64,000 bases of DNA. Origin: Polynucleobacter sp. 15G-AUS-farblos. GTDB taxonomy: Bacteria; Pseudomonadota; Gammaproteobacteria; Burkholderiales; Burkholderiaceae. A program made the position numbers and the translations under genes. The stretch covers positions 62,001 to 126,000 of the forward strand of contig NZ_JACVOM010000003.1 of the NCBI RefSeq assembly GCF_018882445.1, given 5' to 3'. Below, piece after piece: positions 18,771 through 28,528 of the stretch; position 1 is the stretch's first letter; the number at the start of each line of letters is the position of its first letter. Below the pieces are notes generated by a model, which worked only from the letters and a program-made list of their open reading frames with translations, had not been told where the DNA came from and ran no database searches.

Positions 18771-21700
18771 ATGCTGGAAAAAAACATTCCATCTCGCCTC
18801 CGGGAGATATTTGCTAAACGCCCACCAGTTTCGGGTAAAGATTGGCGTAAACGCGCCTTAATTTTGCTGGGCTTAGTAGCCGCTTTATTTGTGATTGGGC
18901 ACCTAGCAGTTCGTTTTGTACTTTGGCCTCAAATTGAAAAATCCAAAGCTTCTATTGAAAGACTCATCAGCGCTCGAATTGGGGCTGATGTCACGATGGA
19001 TAAGCTTGATGTTGCCTGGACCGGTATTCGACCTAGTTTTGAAATTGAGGGCCTTCGCTTTAATGGGCCTGACCAGACTAAACCCCTACTTTTTATTGAG
19101 GAAATTAAGGGCGAGCTGAGCTGGAATTCTTTTTACCACTTTGCACCTTATTTTCATGAGTTGAATTTTAGAAGTGCGCAAATTTATGTTCGACGAGACA
19201 GCAAAGGACTTCTCACGGTTGCCGGGCTTCCAGTTCACAGCAAAACAGATGATTACTCAGCTGAAAATTGGCTCTTCGCGCAAAATGATATTCAAGTGAA
19301 TGATCTCCAGCTCATTTGGGATGATCAAAAAAGTCAAAAAAAATTAAGTACGATCGATATTCAAAATCTGAATTTGTCTAATGGCATTCGTAGACATCGA
19401 GGCTCCCTAGTAGCTACAACACCCTGGACTACCGGACTCGTTGAACTTAAAGTCAATTTTGCAAACCGGCTCACTGGGCAAGCGGGTAATTGGCGCAACT
19501 GGATTGGCAGCATCGAGTGGAACCTAAATGATTTCAATCTCACTCAAATTGCCAAAGAATTCAAATTACGTCCCAATACCTTAGAGGGCTTAATCAGCTC
19601 AAAAGGGAAAATCAATATTGATAACGGCCAGCCAGATGGCAGCGTTGTCTATCTTGAAGCCGACAATTTGGTAGTGCAGTTATCTAAAGATGAGGATGCC
19701 ATTGCGCTTGGAAGAGTAGAAACCAATCTGATCCAAGAAAATATTGATGGCATGATTTCGATTACCACCAAAACCTTTGCGTGGCGAGATACTGGCAGTA
19801 AGAAAACCGCGCCCTTGGAAAACTTAAGTCCAATGACATTTCGCTGGCGCCCACCAGGTGCTGATGGTGAAATTAAAGAATTTGGATTTTCCTCACCGAA
19901 AATATTGGTTGAAGACGTTGCCTTATTTGCACTCAACCTCCCACTCTCTAAAAAGGTTCATCGCTGGATTAAAGACTCCCGTGCTGATGGCGAATTACAA
20001 AACCTCGATATCAATTGGTCAGAGAGTAAATCTGCGCTTTCTTCATTCAATATTCCAGGCAACTGGTTTAAATCCAATAAATTAGATTTCACTATCAGTG
20101 CCAAACTGATTAATCTCAGCTTTGCAAGTGTGAGTAAATCGATACCGTCCGTCACCAATCTCTCTGGCTTTGTTTCAAGCAATCAAAATCAAGGAAGCTT
20201 TACCGTGAACTCTAGCAAGCTAGAGTTAGAGGTCAACAAGCTATTGGTAGACCCTAAAATTAAATTGGATCTTGCTAAGGGACAAATTACTTGGGCCAAA
20301 ACGAAGGGAAATTGGGTGCTTAATGCCAAAGATCTTGCCCTAAGCAACCCTGAGATCACGACAACTTTAGATCTTAGCTATGTCATTGGAGCAACTGGTC
20401 AACCGGATCTCATGAGCTTAGACATGGATTTTCCAACGGCTAAACTCGCAACTGCTTATCGCTATCTCCCAGTCGATATGGATAAAGATACACACCACTA
20501 TCTAAGCAAGGCATTTAGTGCTGGCAGTATTCAGAAGGGTAAATTACATATCAAGGGAGACCCAGCCAAGATCCCTTTCCCCAAAACGACGGATGGTGAA
20601 TTTTCCTTAAATCTACCGGTGACTGGCGTTACTTACAGTCCGGTACCAACGCTTTCTCCCAATCAAGGCGTTTGGACTGCGTTCACCAATGTCGATGGCG
20701 TCATTGCTATGCAAAATTCTCTATTCACCGTAGATATCAGTCAGGGCAATTTCAAGCAAGTAGCGCTAAGTCAATTTCATGGCGAGATTCCAAACGTGAG
20801 TGCTAAACAATCAGAACTCTCAGTCAATGGAAAAGCGCAGGGCGAAGTAGCTCAAATGCTCGAATATGTATTTGCATCGCCTGTAGGAAAAAATCAAGCT
20901 GCACTTGAAAAGAATTTACGCGCTACCGGCAATACCAGCCTTGATCTAGGTTTGAAAATTCCGCTCTCAGGCAATGCAGATACTAAAGTGGATATCAAAC
21001 TCGATTTACCTGGCAATAAACTGCAATGGGCAGATCTGCCGCCCCTTGAAAATCTAAAAGGCAAGGTTCGTTTTACCGAGAGCAATCCTGAATTTGATAA
21101 TGTGAGCGCAAACTTTTTAGGTGGCAACTTAAAGATTGCTACTGCTCCATCTTCAGCAGGCAATCAAAATTACACCGTGGCTGGCGATATTTCAGCAAAC
21201 TTTATTAAGAACTATTTTGTAAATACCTTAAAGAATGATTCCCTGGCAGCCTTAGAGGCGATCAGTGGTACCGCCAAATATGACGGCTTAATGAGTTTTA
21301 GTAAGTCCGGTAGCGAAACCAATCTTAAGTTTGACTTGCGTGATTTCGCGAGCACTGCACCAGCTCCAGCGCAAAAAATTAAAGGCATGCCACTCTTGGG
21401 GCAAATTACTATTAAAACCCTTCCCAAACCTAAGGGTGGTAACGCCAGCGTGAGTTGGTCTGGCAAGTTTGGTGATCTCTATGCGTCTCAAGGTGAGCTC
21501 AATAGTGAAGGAGAAATGCGCTATGGACTTGGAGTAGGAGCACCCGCCACACTTCCGCAACAAGGCTTTAGTTTGAATCTTGTAAGTAATGAGCTGAACG
21601 TAGATTCCTGGATTGATTTCTTGGGACATCCTGACAAAAAACAAACTACAACGAAAGATGAGGGCAGTACTACTAATGCTCAAGTCACAGTGCAGGCAAA

Positions 21701-22886
21701 AAAATTCATTCTGATGGATCGCGAGTGGCAGGATATGAATATCACTGCCAACCAAAAGAGCGGCATCCTGCAGATGCGAATGAGCTCTCCACAAGTGAAC
21801 GGGCAGATCCAGTACTCAGGCGCCAGCCAAATAAACCCCAATGGAAGCCTCACCGGCACATTCAGTCGTTTACGGGCGCCTGATCTCCCCCCTGAAATAG
21901 CTCAGGCCAGTAGCAGTAGCTCTTCAAATAAAAAGATTATTGGCCCAGACTCCATCCCGAGCCTTAACATTTCTATAGATGATTTTGTGTGGTCCAAAGC
22001 GCAACTTGGTCAGGTCAAAATTAAAGCAACTTCAAGTAATAATGTATTGAAGATTGATTCGCTTCAAACTGATAACCCACAAGGTGCATCAACACTCACG
22101 GGGCAGTGGGTAGGAGCCAATGCAAATCAAGCTGAGCACACACAACTCAAACTCGATATGGATGTCAAAAATGTCGGTCAAATCATTGCTCATTGGAGTA
22201 CGCACAAATCAATTGAGGGCGGTCAAGGCAAATTTAATGCTGACATTGAATGGGATGGCTCTCCTTTTGATCCTCAATACAACTCTCTTAAAGGTAAGAC
22301 AGACTTTAATTTGACCAAAGGGCGACTGCTAGAGGTGGATACTAGTGGTGCTCAGATTTTGGATGTCTTGAGTTTACAAAGCTTATTTAAATTTGCCACC
22401 TTAGATCTACAGGGTAGCGTAGGGAATATTGTGATGAAAGGAACTCCCTTTAACTCCATTATTGGGGCATTTGATATTCAAAATGGTATTGCAAAAACTT
22501 CGCGATTCTCCATGGAGCTTGATCAAGCTCGTGTAGCCATGAATGGCCAAATTAATATTCCAAAACAAACGCAGGATTTACGCATCACCATCTTCCCTAC
22601 AATCGACGCCACAGCAGGCTCATTGGCTGCTTTTGCAATTAATCCTATTGTTGGCTTGAGTGCTTTGGTGGGGCAATATTTAATTACCAGCCAGATTAAC
22701 CGTAATCTCCAGTCCGACTATTTAGTTCAAGGCACTTGGGCAGACCCTCATGTGATTCCTTTGGATCAACAAGGTCAGCCGATCGACTCAAAAACGATGG
22801 ATACCATTCGTAGCAAGGATCTTTTGAAAGAACAAAGCAAACCAGCCCCTCATAATCCATCTAACACGCCCGCCCCACCAATGTGA
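18771..22886 (+). CDS. yhdP: YhdP-family AsmA-like envelope protein
   Basis: Very large envelope protein (1371 residues) of the TIGR02099/YhdP group. In E. coli, YhdP and the related TamB and YdbH are established as bridge-like proteins for phospholipid transport to the outer membrane. One N-terminal membrane helix (about 27-48, ALILLGLVAALFVIGHLAV) anchors a long beta-rich periplasmic region; an AsmA-like C-terminal part includes LLEVDTSGAQILDVLSLQSL and AAFAINPIVGLSALVGQYL. It overlaps the nitrilase gene by four bases; yhdP-nit-tldD is a widely conserved order in beta- and gammaproteobacteria. Confidence 0.93.
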   Translation: MLEKNIPSRLREIFAKRPPVSGKDWRKRALILLGLVAALFVIGHLAVRFVLWPQIEKSKASIERLISARIGADVTMDKLDVAWTGIRPSFEIEGLRFNGPDQTKPLLFIEEIKGELSWNSFYHFAPYFHELNFRSAQIYVRRDSKGLLTVAGLPVHSKTDDYSAENWLFAQNDIQVNDLQLIWDDQKSQKKLSTIDIQNLNLSNGIRRHRGSLVATTPWTTGLVELKVNFANRLTGQAGNWRNWIGSIEWNLNDFNLTQIAKEFKLRPNTLEGLISSKGKINIDNGQPDGSVVYLEADNLVVQLSKDEDAIALGRVETNLIQENIDGMISITTKTFAWRDTGSKKTAPLENLSPMTFRWRPPGADGEIKEFGFSSPKILVEDVALFALNLPLSKKVHRWIKDSRADGELQNLDINWSESKSALSSFNIPGNWFKSNKLDFTISAKLINLSFASVSKSIPSVTNLSGFVSSNQNQGSFTVNSSKLELEVNKLLVDPKIKLDLAKGQITWAKTKGNWVLNAKDLALSNPEITTTLDLSYVIGATGQPDLMSLDMDFPTAKLATAYRYLPVDMDKDTHHYLSKAFSAGSIQKGKLHIKGDPAKIPFPKTTDGEFSLNLPVTGVTYSPVPTLSPNQGVWTAFTNVDGVIAMQNSLFTVDISQGNFKQVALSQFHGEIPNVSAKQSELSVNGKAQGEVAQMLEYVFASPVGKNQAALEKNLRATGNTSLDLGLKIPLSGNADTKVDIKLDLPGNKLQWADLPPLENLKGKVRFTESNPEFDNVSANFLGGNLKIATAPSSAGNQNYTVAGDISANFIKNYFVNTLKNDSLAALEAISGTAKYDGLMSFSKSGSETNLKFDLRDFASTAPAPAQKIKGMPLLGQITIKTLPKPKGGNASVSWSGKFGDLYASQGELNSEGEMRYGLGVGAPATLPQQGFSLNLVSNELNVDSWIDFLGHPDKKQTTTKDEGSTTNAQVTVQAKKFILMDREWQDMNITANQKSGILQMRMSSPQVNGQIQYSGASQINPNGSLTGTFSRLRAPDLPPEIAQASSSSSSNKKIIGPDSIPSLNISIDDFVWSKAQLGQVKIKATSSNNVLKIDSLQTDNPQGASTLTGQWVGANANQAEHTQLKLDMDVKNVGQIIAHWSTHKSIEGGQGKFNADIEWDGSPFDPQYNSLKGKTDFNLTKGRLLEVDTSGAQILDVLSLQSLFKFATLDLQGSVGNIVMKGTPFNSIIGAFDIQNGIAKTSRFSMELDQARVAMNGQINIPKQTQDLRITIFPTIDATAGSLAAFAINPIVGLSALVGQYLITSQINRNLQSDYLVQGTWADPHVIPLDQQGQPIDSKTMDTIRSKDLLKEQSKPAPHNPSNTPAPPM

Positions 22887-23716
22887 GTCAGAATATGAAC
22901 CCAACAGAACTCAAGATCGCTTCCATTCAAATGGTTTCTACGCCAGTGGTTCAGGAGAATCTGACGACTGCTAGCAGACTAATCAAGGCTGCCGCTAGTG
23001 ATGGCGCTCAACTCATTGTCTTGCCTGAATACTTTTGCCTAATGGGTTTAAAAGACACTGATAAAGTCAGCGCTCGCGAGCCCTATGGAAAAGGTCCAAT
23101 CCAAGAACAGCTCGCTTCTTTTGCAAAAGAAAATGGGGTGTATTTAGTTGCTGGAACAATTCCTCTTGAGGTCAGCAATCCAGAGAAGGTTTTGAATACC
23201 ACTTTAGTCTATAACCCCCTCGGTGAAGGTATTGGGCGTTACGACAAAATTCATTTATTTGGCTTTCAAACTAAAACTGAGCGCTACCAAGAATCAGAAA
23301 CCATTGAAGCGGGTGATGAGCCAAGCTTATTAAAAATAATGATTGGTGGTCAAGAGTGGATTTTGGGCTTAAGTATTTGTTATGACTTACGCTTTCCAGA
23401 GCTGTATAGAGCTCTGGGCCAGGTAGATTGCCACATTATTCCTGCTGCCTTTACCTACACGACCGGCAAAGATCACTGGGAAATCTTATTGCGCGCACGT
23501 GCCATTGAAAATCAATGCTATGTAATAGCCTCAGCGCAAGGAGGCATCCACCTCAATCAACGGCGAACATGGGGCCACAGCATGTTTATTGACCCCTGGG
23601 GTGACGTTCTGGTAGACCTCCCAGAAGGAGAGGGCTTTATTTCCGGGGTATTGTGCAAAGATAAATTAAACAAGGTACGCTCTGAGTTACCTGCACTTGC
23701 CCATCGCAGGCTTTAA
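22883..23716 (+). CDS. Nitrilase-superfamily carbon-nitrogen hydrolase (deaminated glutathione amidase-like)
   Basis: Cytosolic amidase of the Nit1/Nit2-like branch; members of this branch clean up deaminated glutathione. The catalytic triad is visible: E49 in VLPEY, K122 in YDKIHLF, and C166 in SICYDLRFPELYR. 277 residues from GTG 22883, whose GTGA overlaps the yhdP stop; ATG 22895 is an equally plausible start four codons in. The exact substrate is inferred from the motif context only. Confidence 0.88.
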   Translation: MSQNMNPTELKIASIQMVSTPVVQENLTTASRLIKAAASDGAQLIVLPEYFCLMGLKDTDKVSAREPYGKGPIQEQLASFAKENGVYLVAGTIPLEVSNPEKVLNTTLVYNPLGEGIGRYDKIHLFGFQTKTERYQESETIEAGDEPSLLKIMIGGQEWILGLSICYDLRFPELYRALGQVDCHIIPAAFTYTTGKDHWEILLRARAIENQCYVIASAQGGIHLNQRRTWGHSMFIDPWGDVLVDLPEGEGFISGVLCKDKLNKVRSELPALAHRRL

Positions 23717-23740
23717 ACCATCGAAAGATTGCCAGAATCA

Positions 23741-25231
23741 ATGAATGCACCAGAAGCACTGTTTCCCAGTAATTGGACTAAAGCTAAAAAACAAGCAGAT
23801 CTACTGAAAGTCGCAAAATCGATTTTGCTTGAACCCACTGGCCTCACCGAGCAAGATCTCCATCGCACTTTTGGCGACATGTTCACACATCGGCTTGATG
23901 ATGCTGATCTTTACTTCCAGCACACTCGTAGTGAAAGCTGGAGCCTCGAAGAAGGGATTGTCAAATCCGGAAGCTTCAATATTGATCAAGGTGTTGGAGT
24001 CCGCGCCATCTATGGCGATAAAACAGCGTTCGCCTATTCTGATGAAATTAATTTAGAAGCACTCAATAAGGCAGCCAAAGCAACACGAGTAATCGGCCCA
24101 CAAGGCGGCAAACAAGCTGTTGCTAGCAAGCTCTTCAATCCCATCTCTAACAAACTCTATTCCGATATCAACCCGCTTGACTCCTTGCAGCCCAAAGAGA
24201 AAATTGCTTTGCTTGAAAGTATTGAACGACGTGCTAAGGCGCGTGATCCTCGCATTATTCAAGTGATGGCTAGCCTGGCTGGCGAATTTGATGTTGTGCT
24301 CGTGGTGCGCGCCGATGGCTTATTGGCCGCGGATATACGTCCACTAGTCCGTGTTTCCGTCCACGTGATTGCGGAACAAAATGGTCGCCGCGAATCTGGC
24401 TCATCAGGAGGTGGTGCCCGTCATGACTACCAATATTTCGATGCGACATTGATCAATCGATATGTTGACGAAGCCGTTGATGGGGCTTTAGTAAACCTGG
24501 AGTCACGACCCGCTCCTGCAGGACCAATGACGGTGGTAATGGGCCCCGGTTGGCCAGGTGTTTTGTTACACGAAGCAGTCGGCCATGGACTTGAGGGTGA
24601 CTTCAATCGCAAAGGATCATCCGCTTTTGCTGGTCGCATTGGTCAGCGCGTGGCAGCGAAGGGCGTGACTGTAGTTGATGATGGCACGCTATCAGGTCGC
24701 AGGGGATCACTCAATATTGATGATGAAGGTACGCCAACCCAATGCACCACCTTAATTGAAGATGGTATTTTGAAGGGCTATATTCAAGATAGTCTGAATG
24801 CACGCCTCATGAAAATGCCACTCACTGGCAATGGACGTCGCGAGAGTTTTGCTTCACTACCAATGCCGCGCATGACCAATACTTACATGCTTGCAGGTAA
24901 AGATGATCCACAAGAAATTGTGGCGAGTATTAAACGCGGCCTTTACGCAGTCAATTTTGGTGGCGGGCAGGTAGATATTACCAGCGGAAAATTTGTATTT
25001 TCAGCTTCTGAAGCCTATTGGGTAGAGAACGGAAAAATTCAATATCCCGTCAAAGGAGCCACCATTATTGGCAGCGGTCCAGAGTCTCTGAAACAGGTCT
25101 CCATGATCGGTAACGACCTCAAATTAGATAGCGGCGTTGGGGTTTGTGGCAAGGAAGGTCAAAGCGTTCCGGTGGGGGTTGGGCAGCCTACTCTGAGGAT
25201 TGACAGCCTTACAGTGGGCGGAACTGCCTGA
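23741..25231 (+). CDS. tldD: Metalloprotease TldD
   Basis: Zinc-dependent peptidase subunit that, with TldE/PmbA, processes modified peptides and degrades unfolded polypeptides. The metal-binding [11 protein letters not shown] lies at about residue 277, followed by [14 protein letters not shown]. About 496 residues from ATG 23741; an upstream TTG at 23729 would add four residues. tldE/pmbA is not in this window. The position behind yhdP and the amidase is the usual one. Confidence 0.95.
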   Translation: MNAPEALFPSNWTKAKKQADLLKVAKSILLEPTGLTEQDLHRTFGDMFTHRLDDADLYFQHTRSESWSLEEGIVKSGSFNIDQGVGVRAIYGDKTAFAYSDEINLEALNKAAKATRVIGPQGGKQAVASKLFNPISNKLYSDINPLDSLQPKEKIALLESIERRAKARDPRIIQVMASLAGEFDVVLVVRADGLLAADIRPLVRVSVHVIAEQNGRRESGSSGGGARHDYQYFDATLINRYVDEAVDGALVNLESRPAPAGPMTVVMGPGWPGVLLHEAVGHGLEGDFNRKGSSAFAGRIGQRVAAKGVTVVDDGTLSGRRGSLNIDDEGTPTQCTTLIEDGILKGYIQDSLNARLMKMPLTGNGRRESFASLPMPRMTNTYMLAGKDDPQEIVASIKRGLYAVNFGGGQVDITSGKFVFSASEAYWVENGKIQYPVKGATIIGSGPESLKQVSMIGNDLKLDSGVGVCGKEGQSVPVGVGQPTLRIDSLTVGGTA

Positions 25232-25261
25232 GATTACCCAATTACGGCTTAAAATAGCAAT

Positions 25262-26386
25262 ATGAGCCAACAAAATACTAATCCCGCTAATTGGTACTCC
25301 GCCGTTGATAAAACGTCGGACACCGACGATCAACGTATTCACAATATTTCTGTTCTGCCTCCGCCAGAACATCTGGTTCGCTTCTTTCCTATTTCAGGAA
25401 CTCCAACAGAAGTGCTGATCAGCAAAACTCGCAAAAGGATTCGTGACATTATTCACGGGAAAGATGACCGCTTATTGGTCATTATTGGCCCCTGCTCGAT
25501 TCATGATCCAAGAGCAGCGTTGGAATACTGTCAGCGCCTCTTGGCAGAGCGCAAACGCTTTGCTGGTGAGTTAGAAATTGTGATGCGCGTATATTTTGAA
25601 AAGCCACGCACTACAGTAGGTTGGAAAGGTTTAATTAACGATCCGTACCTAGATGAAAGCTATCGCATCGAAGAGGGTCTGCGTCTTGCGCGTCAAGTCT
25701 TGATGGAAATTAACCGACTTGGAATGCCGGCTGGCAGCGAATTCTTGGATGTAATTTCTCCACAGTACATTGCCGATCTGATTTCTTGGGGTGCTATTGG
25801 TGCTCGTACAACTGAGAGTCAAGTTCATCGCGAACTCGCCTCAGGTTTATCAGCACCTATTGGATTTAAGAATGGAACCGATGGCAATATCAAGATTGCA
25901 ACGGATGCAATTCAAGCGGCTGCTCGCCCACATCATTTCCTCTCAGTTCATAAGAATGGTCAAGTGTCCGTTGTAGAAACTAAAGGCAATAAAGATTGCC
26001 ATGTGATTTTGCGTGGCGGTAAAGAGCCTAACTATGAAGCACAGTTTGTCCAGGCTGCTTGTGCAGAACTAGAGGCTGCCAAGCTCTCAGCGGGCCTCAT
26101 GGTGGACTTATCTCATGCAAACTCAAGCAAAAAACATGAGCGTCAAATCGTGGTTGCCGACAATATTGCCGAGCAAATTGAAACCGGATCAAATCAAATT
26201 TTTGGTGTGATGGTGGAAAGTCATCTCAATGATGGCGCTCAAAAATTCACGCCTGGTAAGGATGATCCAGCCAAGCTTGAATACGGTAAGAGCATTACCG
26301 ATGCCTGCATTAACTGGGATGACTCAGTGAAAGTGCTTGAACGTCTCGCTATTGCTGTGAAGAAACGCAGAAGCAAGAAAAAGTAA
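25262..26386 (+). CDS. aroG: 3-deoxy-7-phosphoheptulonate (DAHP) synthase, AroG type
   Basis: Condenses PEP and erythrose 4-phosphate to DAHP, opening the shikimate pathway. Class I alpha: VIIGPCSIHDPRAALEYC, MRVYFEKPRTTVGWKG and GARTTESQVHRE are diagnostic, and the 374-residue length fits. Which aromatic amino acid inhibits it cannot be read safely here. It ends in a strong intrinsic terminator that overlaps the end of the convergent adenosyltransferase gene. Confidence 0.95.
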   Translation: MSQQNTNPANWYSAVDKTSDTDDQRIHNISVLPPPEHLVRFFPISGTPTEVLISKTRKRIRDIIHGKDDRLLVIIGPCSIHDPRAALEYCQRLLAERKRFAGELEIVMRVYFEKPRTTVGWKGLINDPYLDESYRIEEGLRLARQVLMEINRLGMPAGSEFLDVISPQYIADLISWGAIGARTTESQVHRELASGLSAPIGFKNGTDGNIKIATDAIQAAARPHHFLSVHKNGQVSVVETKGNKDCHVILRGGKEPNYEAQFVQAACAELEAAKLSAGLMVDLSHANSSKKHERQIVVADNIAEQIETGSNQIFGVMVESHLNDGAQKFTPGKDDPAKLEYGKSITDACINWDDSVKVLERLAIAVKKRRSKKK

Positions 26387-26416
26387 ACTTAATCAGGTAA
26401 CCCTGATGAAACGAGA

Positions 26417-26446
26417 AGAGGCTAAATTATTTAGTCTCTTTTTTTT
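26417..26446 (+). terminator. Intrinsic terminator of aroG, inside the convergent gene's 3' end
   Basis: Ten-base stem (26417-26426 with 26430-26439, one G-T pair), loop TTA (26427-26429), then a T-run to 26446. The loop is exactly the stop codon of the minus-strand adenosyltransferase, and the T-run encodes its lysine-rich tail. Confidence 0.85.
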
Positions 26447-26996
26447 CGTGCTTCCACAACACGTCGCTACCGCCAGCAGCACGATTCAGAATACGAGCGA
26501 GCACAAAGAGTAAATCGGAAAGACGATTAACGTACTGACGGGGAGAGTCATACAAAGGCTCAGCCCATCCCAAGCGCACAATGGAACGCTCAGCTCGTCT
26601 GCAAACAGTTCGGCAAACATGGGCTTGAGCTGCTGCACGAGTGCCACCTGGCAATATAAATTCTGTCAGTGGGGGCAACTGTTTGTTGTACTTTTCTAGC
26701 CAGACATCCAACTGTGCGACATGCTCTGGTTTCAGCAGCTTGTAATTAGGAATACAAAGCTCACCGCCTAAATCAAATAAATCATGCTGTACCTGCAGAA
26801 ACAGCTCTTTAATCTCTGGTGCAATGCCTTCTGGGATCACTTCGGTCATCAAGACGCCAATTTCGGAATTCAACTCATCCACGTCACCCATGGCGCAAAT
26901 CCGCAAATGGTCCTTCTCTACGCGACTTCCGTCACCCAGACCAGTCATGCCCGCATCACCAGTTCTGGTGGCTATTTTCGATAGTCGATTTCCCAT
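26427..26996 (-). CDS. Cob(I)alamin adenosyltransferase, PduO type
   Basis: Makes adenosylcobalamin from cob(I)alamin and ATP. The N-terminal TRTGDAGMTGLGDGSRVEKD with GDVDELNSEIG, and CRTVCRRAERSIVRL in the C-terminal half, are typical of the PduO/MMAB trimeric class and not of CobA/BtuR. 189 residues. The last codons (KHEKKETK) are encoded by the opposite strand of the aroG terminator. No other cobalamin genes are nearby, so salvage rather than synthesis is likely. Confidence 0.92.
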   Translation of the reverse strand: MGNRLSKIATRTGDAGMTGLGDGSRVEKDHLRICAMGDVDELNSEIGVLMTEVIPEGIAPEIKELFLQVQHDLFDLGGELCIPNYKLLKPEHVAQLDVWLEKYNKQLPPLTEFILPGGTRAAAQAHVCRTVCRRAERSIVRLGWAEPLYDSPRQYVNRLSDLLFVLARILNRAAGGSDVLWKHEKKETK

Positions 26997-27031
26997 GAGC
27001 TTAATTATAGGTAAATGGCTAAAATGTTTGG

Positions 27032-28528
27032 ATGAATATGGTGACCCCGCCCCCCGATATAGCCGCTATTAGCGCACTCCAGTCAAAACTCGTCTCGGCC
27101 CTGCGCCCTATCCTCCCAGAGCATGCCCTACTGTGGGAGCCTGAGGACACCATTCCCTATGAATGTGATGGATTGGCAGCCTATCGCCGCATGCCTCTAG
27201 CTGTTGCTCTGCCTGAGACAGAAGAGCAAGTTGCACAGATTTTGAAAATTTGCTTTGAAATGCAAATTCCGGTGGTGCCACGCGGATCTGGAACAGGGCT
27301 CTCTGGTGGCGCTATGCCAATTTCTCAGGGCTTAGTACTCTCCTTAGCGAAGCTGAAGAAAATTCTCAGCATTGATCCATTTACTCGGACAGCAGTTGTG
27401 CAACCAGGGGTACGTAATCTTGCAATCTCAGAAGCAGTAGCGCATCTCGGTCTGTATTACGCTCCAGACCCTTCTTCACAAATTGCCTGCTCTATTGGCG
27501 GCAATGTAAATGAAAACTCTGGTGGCGTTCACTGCCTCAAATATGGTCTGACCTTACACAATGTTCTGCGCGTGCGCGGCGTTTTGATGAGCGGCGAGAT
27601 TATTGAATTCGGTAGCATGGCTCCAGATTCTCCAGGATTGGATTTACTTGCCATCATGATGGGTAGTGAAGGCATGTTGGCAGTAGTTACTGAGGTCACT
27701 GTGAAATTAGTTGCTAAGCCAAAATTAGCTCGCGTGATCATGGCCAGTTTCGATGACATTGAAAAGGGTGGCAATGCTGTTGCTGCCATCATCGCCGCCG
27801 GAATTATTCCTGCTGGATTAGAGATGATGGATAAGGCCACTACCCGCGCAGTAGAAGAGTTTGTCCATGCTGGGTATGACTTAGAAGCCGAAGCTATTTT
27901 GCTATGCGAATCTGATGGCACTCCAGAAGAAGTGGCCGAAGAGATTGCACGCATGACTAAGGTACTAGAAGAGTCCGGTGCTAGTGGCATTCAAATTTCC
28001 AAAGATGAATCTGAACGCCTGAAATTTTGGAGCGGTCGCAAAAACGCCTTCCCCGCTGCTGGACGTCTAGCGGCTGATTACTACTGCATGGATGGCACCA
28101 TTCCACGCAGACATATCGCTACCTTGCTCAAGCGCATTCAAGTTATGGAAAAGAAGTATGGCTTAGGCTGCCTCAATGTGTTCCATGCTGGTGATGGCAA
28201 TATGCATCCCCTGATTTTATTTAACGGCGCCGATCAAGATGAATGGCATCGTGCAGAAGAATTTGGTACTGAAATCTTGGAGGCTTGTGTTGAGCTTGGT
28301 GGCACGATCACTGGTGAGCATGGCGTCGGCATTGAAAAAATTAATTCAATGTGCATACAGTTCGGCGAAAACGAACGAGAAGCTTTCTGGGGTGTGAAGA
28401 GTGCTTTTGATCCAGAAAAATTACTCAATCCGGATAAAGCCATTCCCACCTTAAATCGTTGCGCGGAATATGGTCGTATGCGCATCAGTGGCGGCAAGCT
28501 CCCACATCCTGAATTGGAGCGCTTCTAA
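27032..28528 (+). CDS. glcD: Glycolate oxidase FAD-linked subunit GlcD
   Basis: FAD-binding catalytic subunit of glycolate dehydrogenase (GlcDEF), feeding electrons to the respiratory chain. VVPRGSGTGLSGGAMP binds the FAD pyrophosphate; SSQIACSIGGNVNENSGGVHCLKYG follows, and the C-terminal GEHGVGIEK is the conserved FAD-oxidase C motif. 498 residues. The stop overlaps the glcE start (TAATG). D-lactate dehydrogenase is a related possibility, but the adjacent glcE and glcF argue for glycolate. Confidence 0.93.
   Translation: MNMVTPPPDIAAISALQSKLVSALRPILPEHALLWEPEDTIPYECDGLAAYRRMPLAVALPETEEQVAQILKICFEMQIPVVPRGSGTGLSGGAMPISQGLVLSLAKLKKILSIDPFTRTAVVQPGVRNLAISEAVAHLGLYYAPDPSSQIACSIGGNVNENSGGVHCLKYGLTLHNVLRVRGVLMSGEIIEFGSMAPDSPGLDLLAIMMGSEGMLAVVTEVTVKLVAKPKLARVIMASFDDIEKGGNAVAAIIAAGIIPAGLEMMDKATTRAVEEFVHAGYDLEAEAILLCESDGTPEEVAEEIARMTKVLEESGASGIQISKDESERLKFWSGRKNAFPAAGRLAADYYCMDGTIPRRHIATLLKRIQVMEKKYGLGCLNVFHAGDGNMHPLILFNGADQDEWHRAEEFGTEILEACVELGGTITGEHGVGIEKINSMCIQFGENEREAFWGVKSAFDPEKLLNPDKAIPTLNRCAEYGRMRISGGKLPHPELERF

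Noticed and set aside
21288-21794. 168-codon open frame opposite yhdP
   Set aside because: Antisense to a long conserved gene, with no family motif and no fitting upstream signals.
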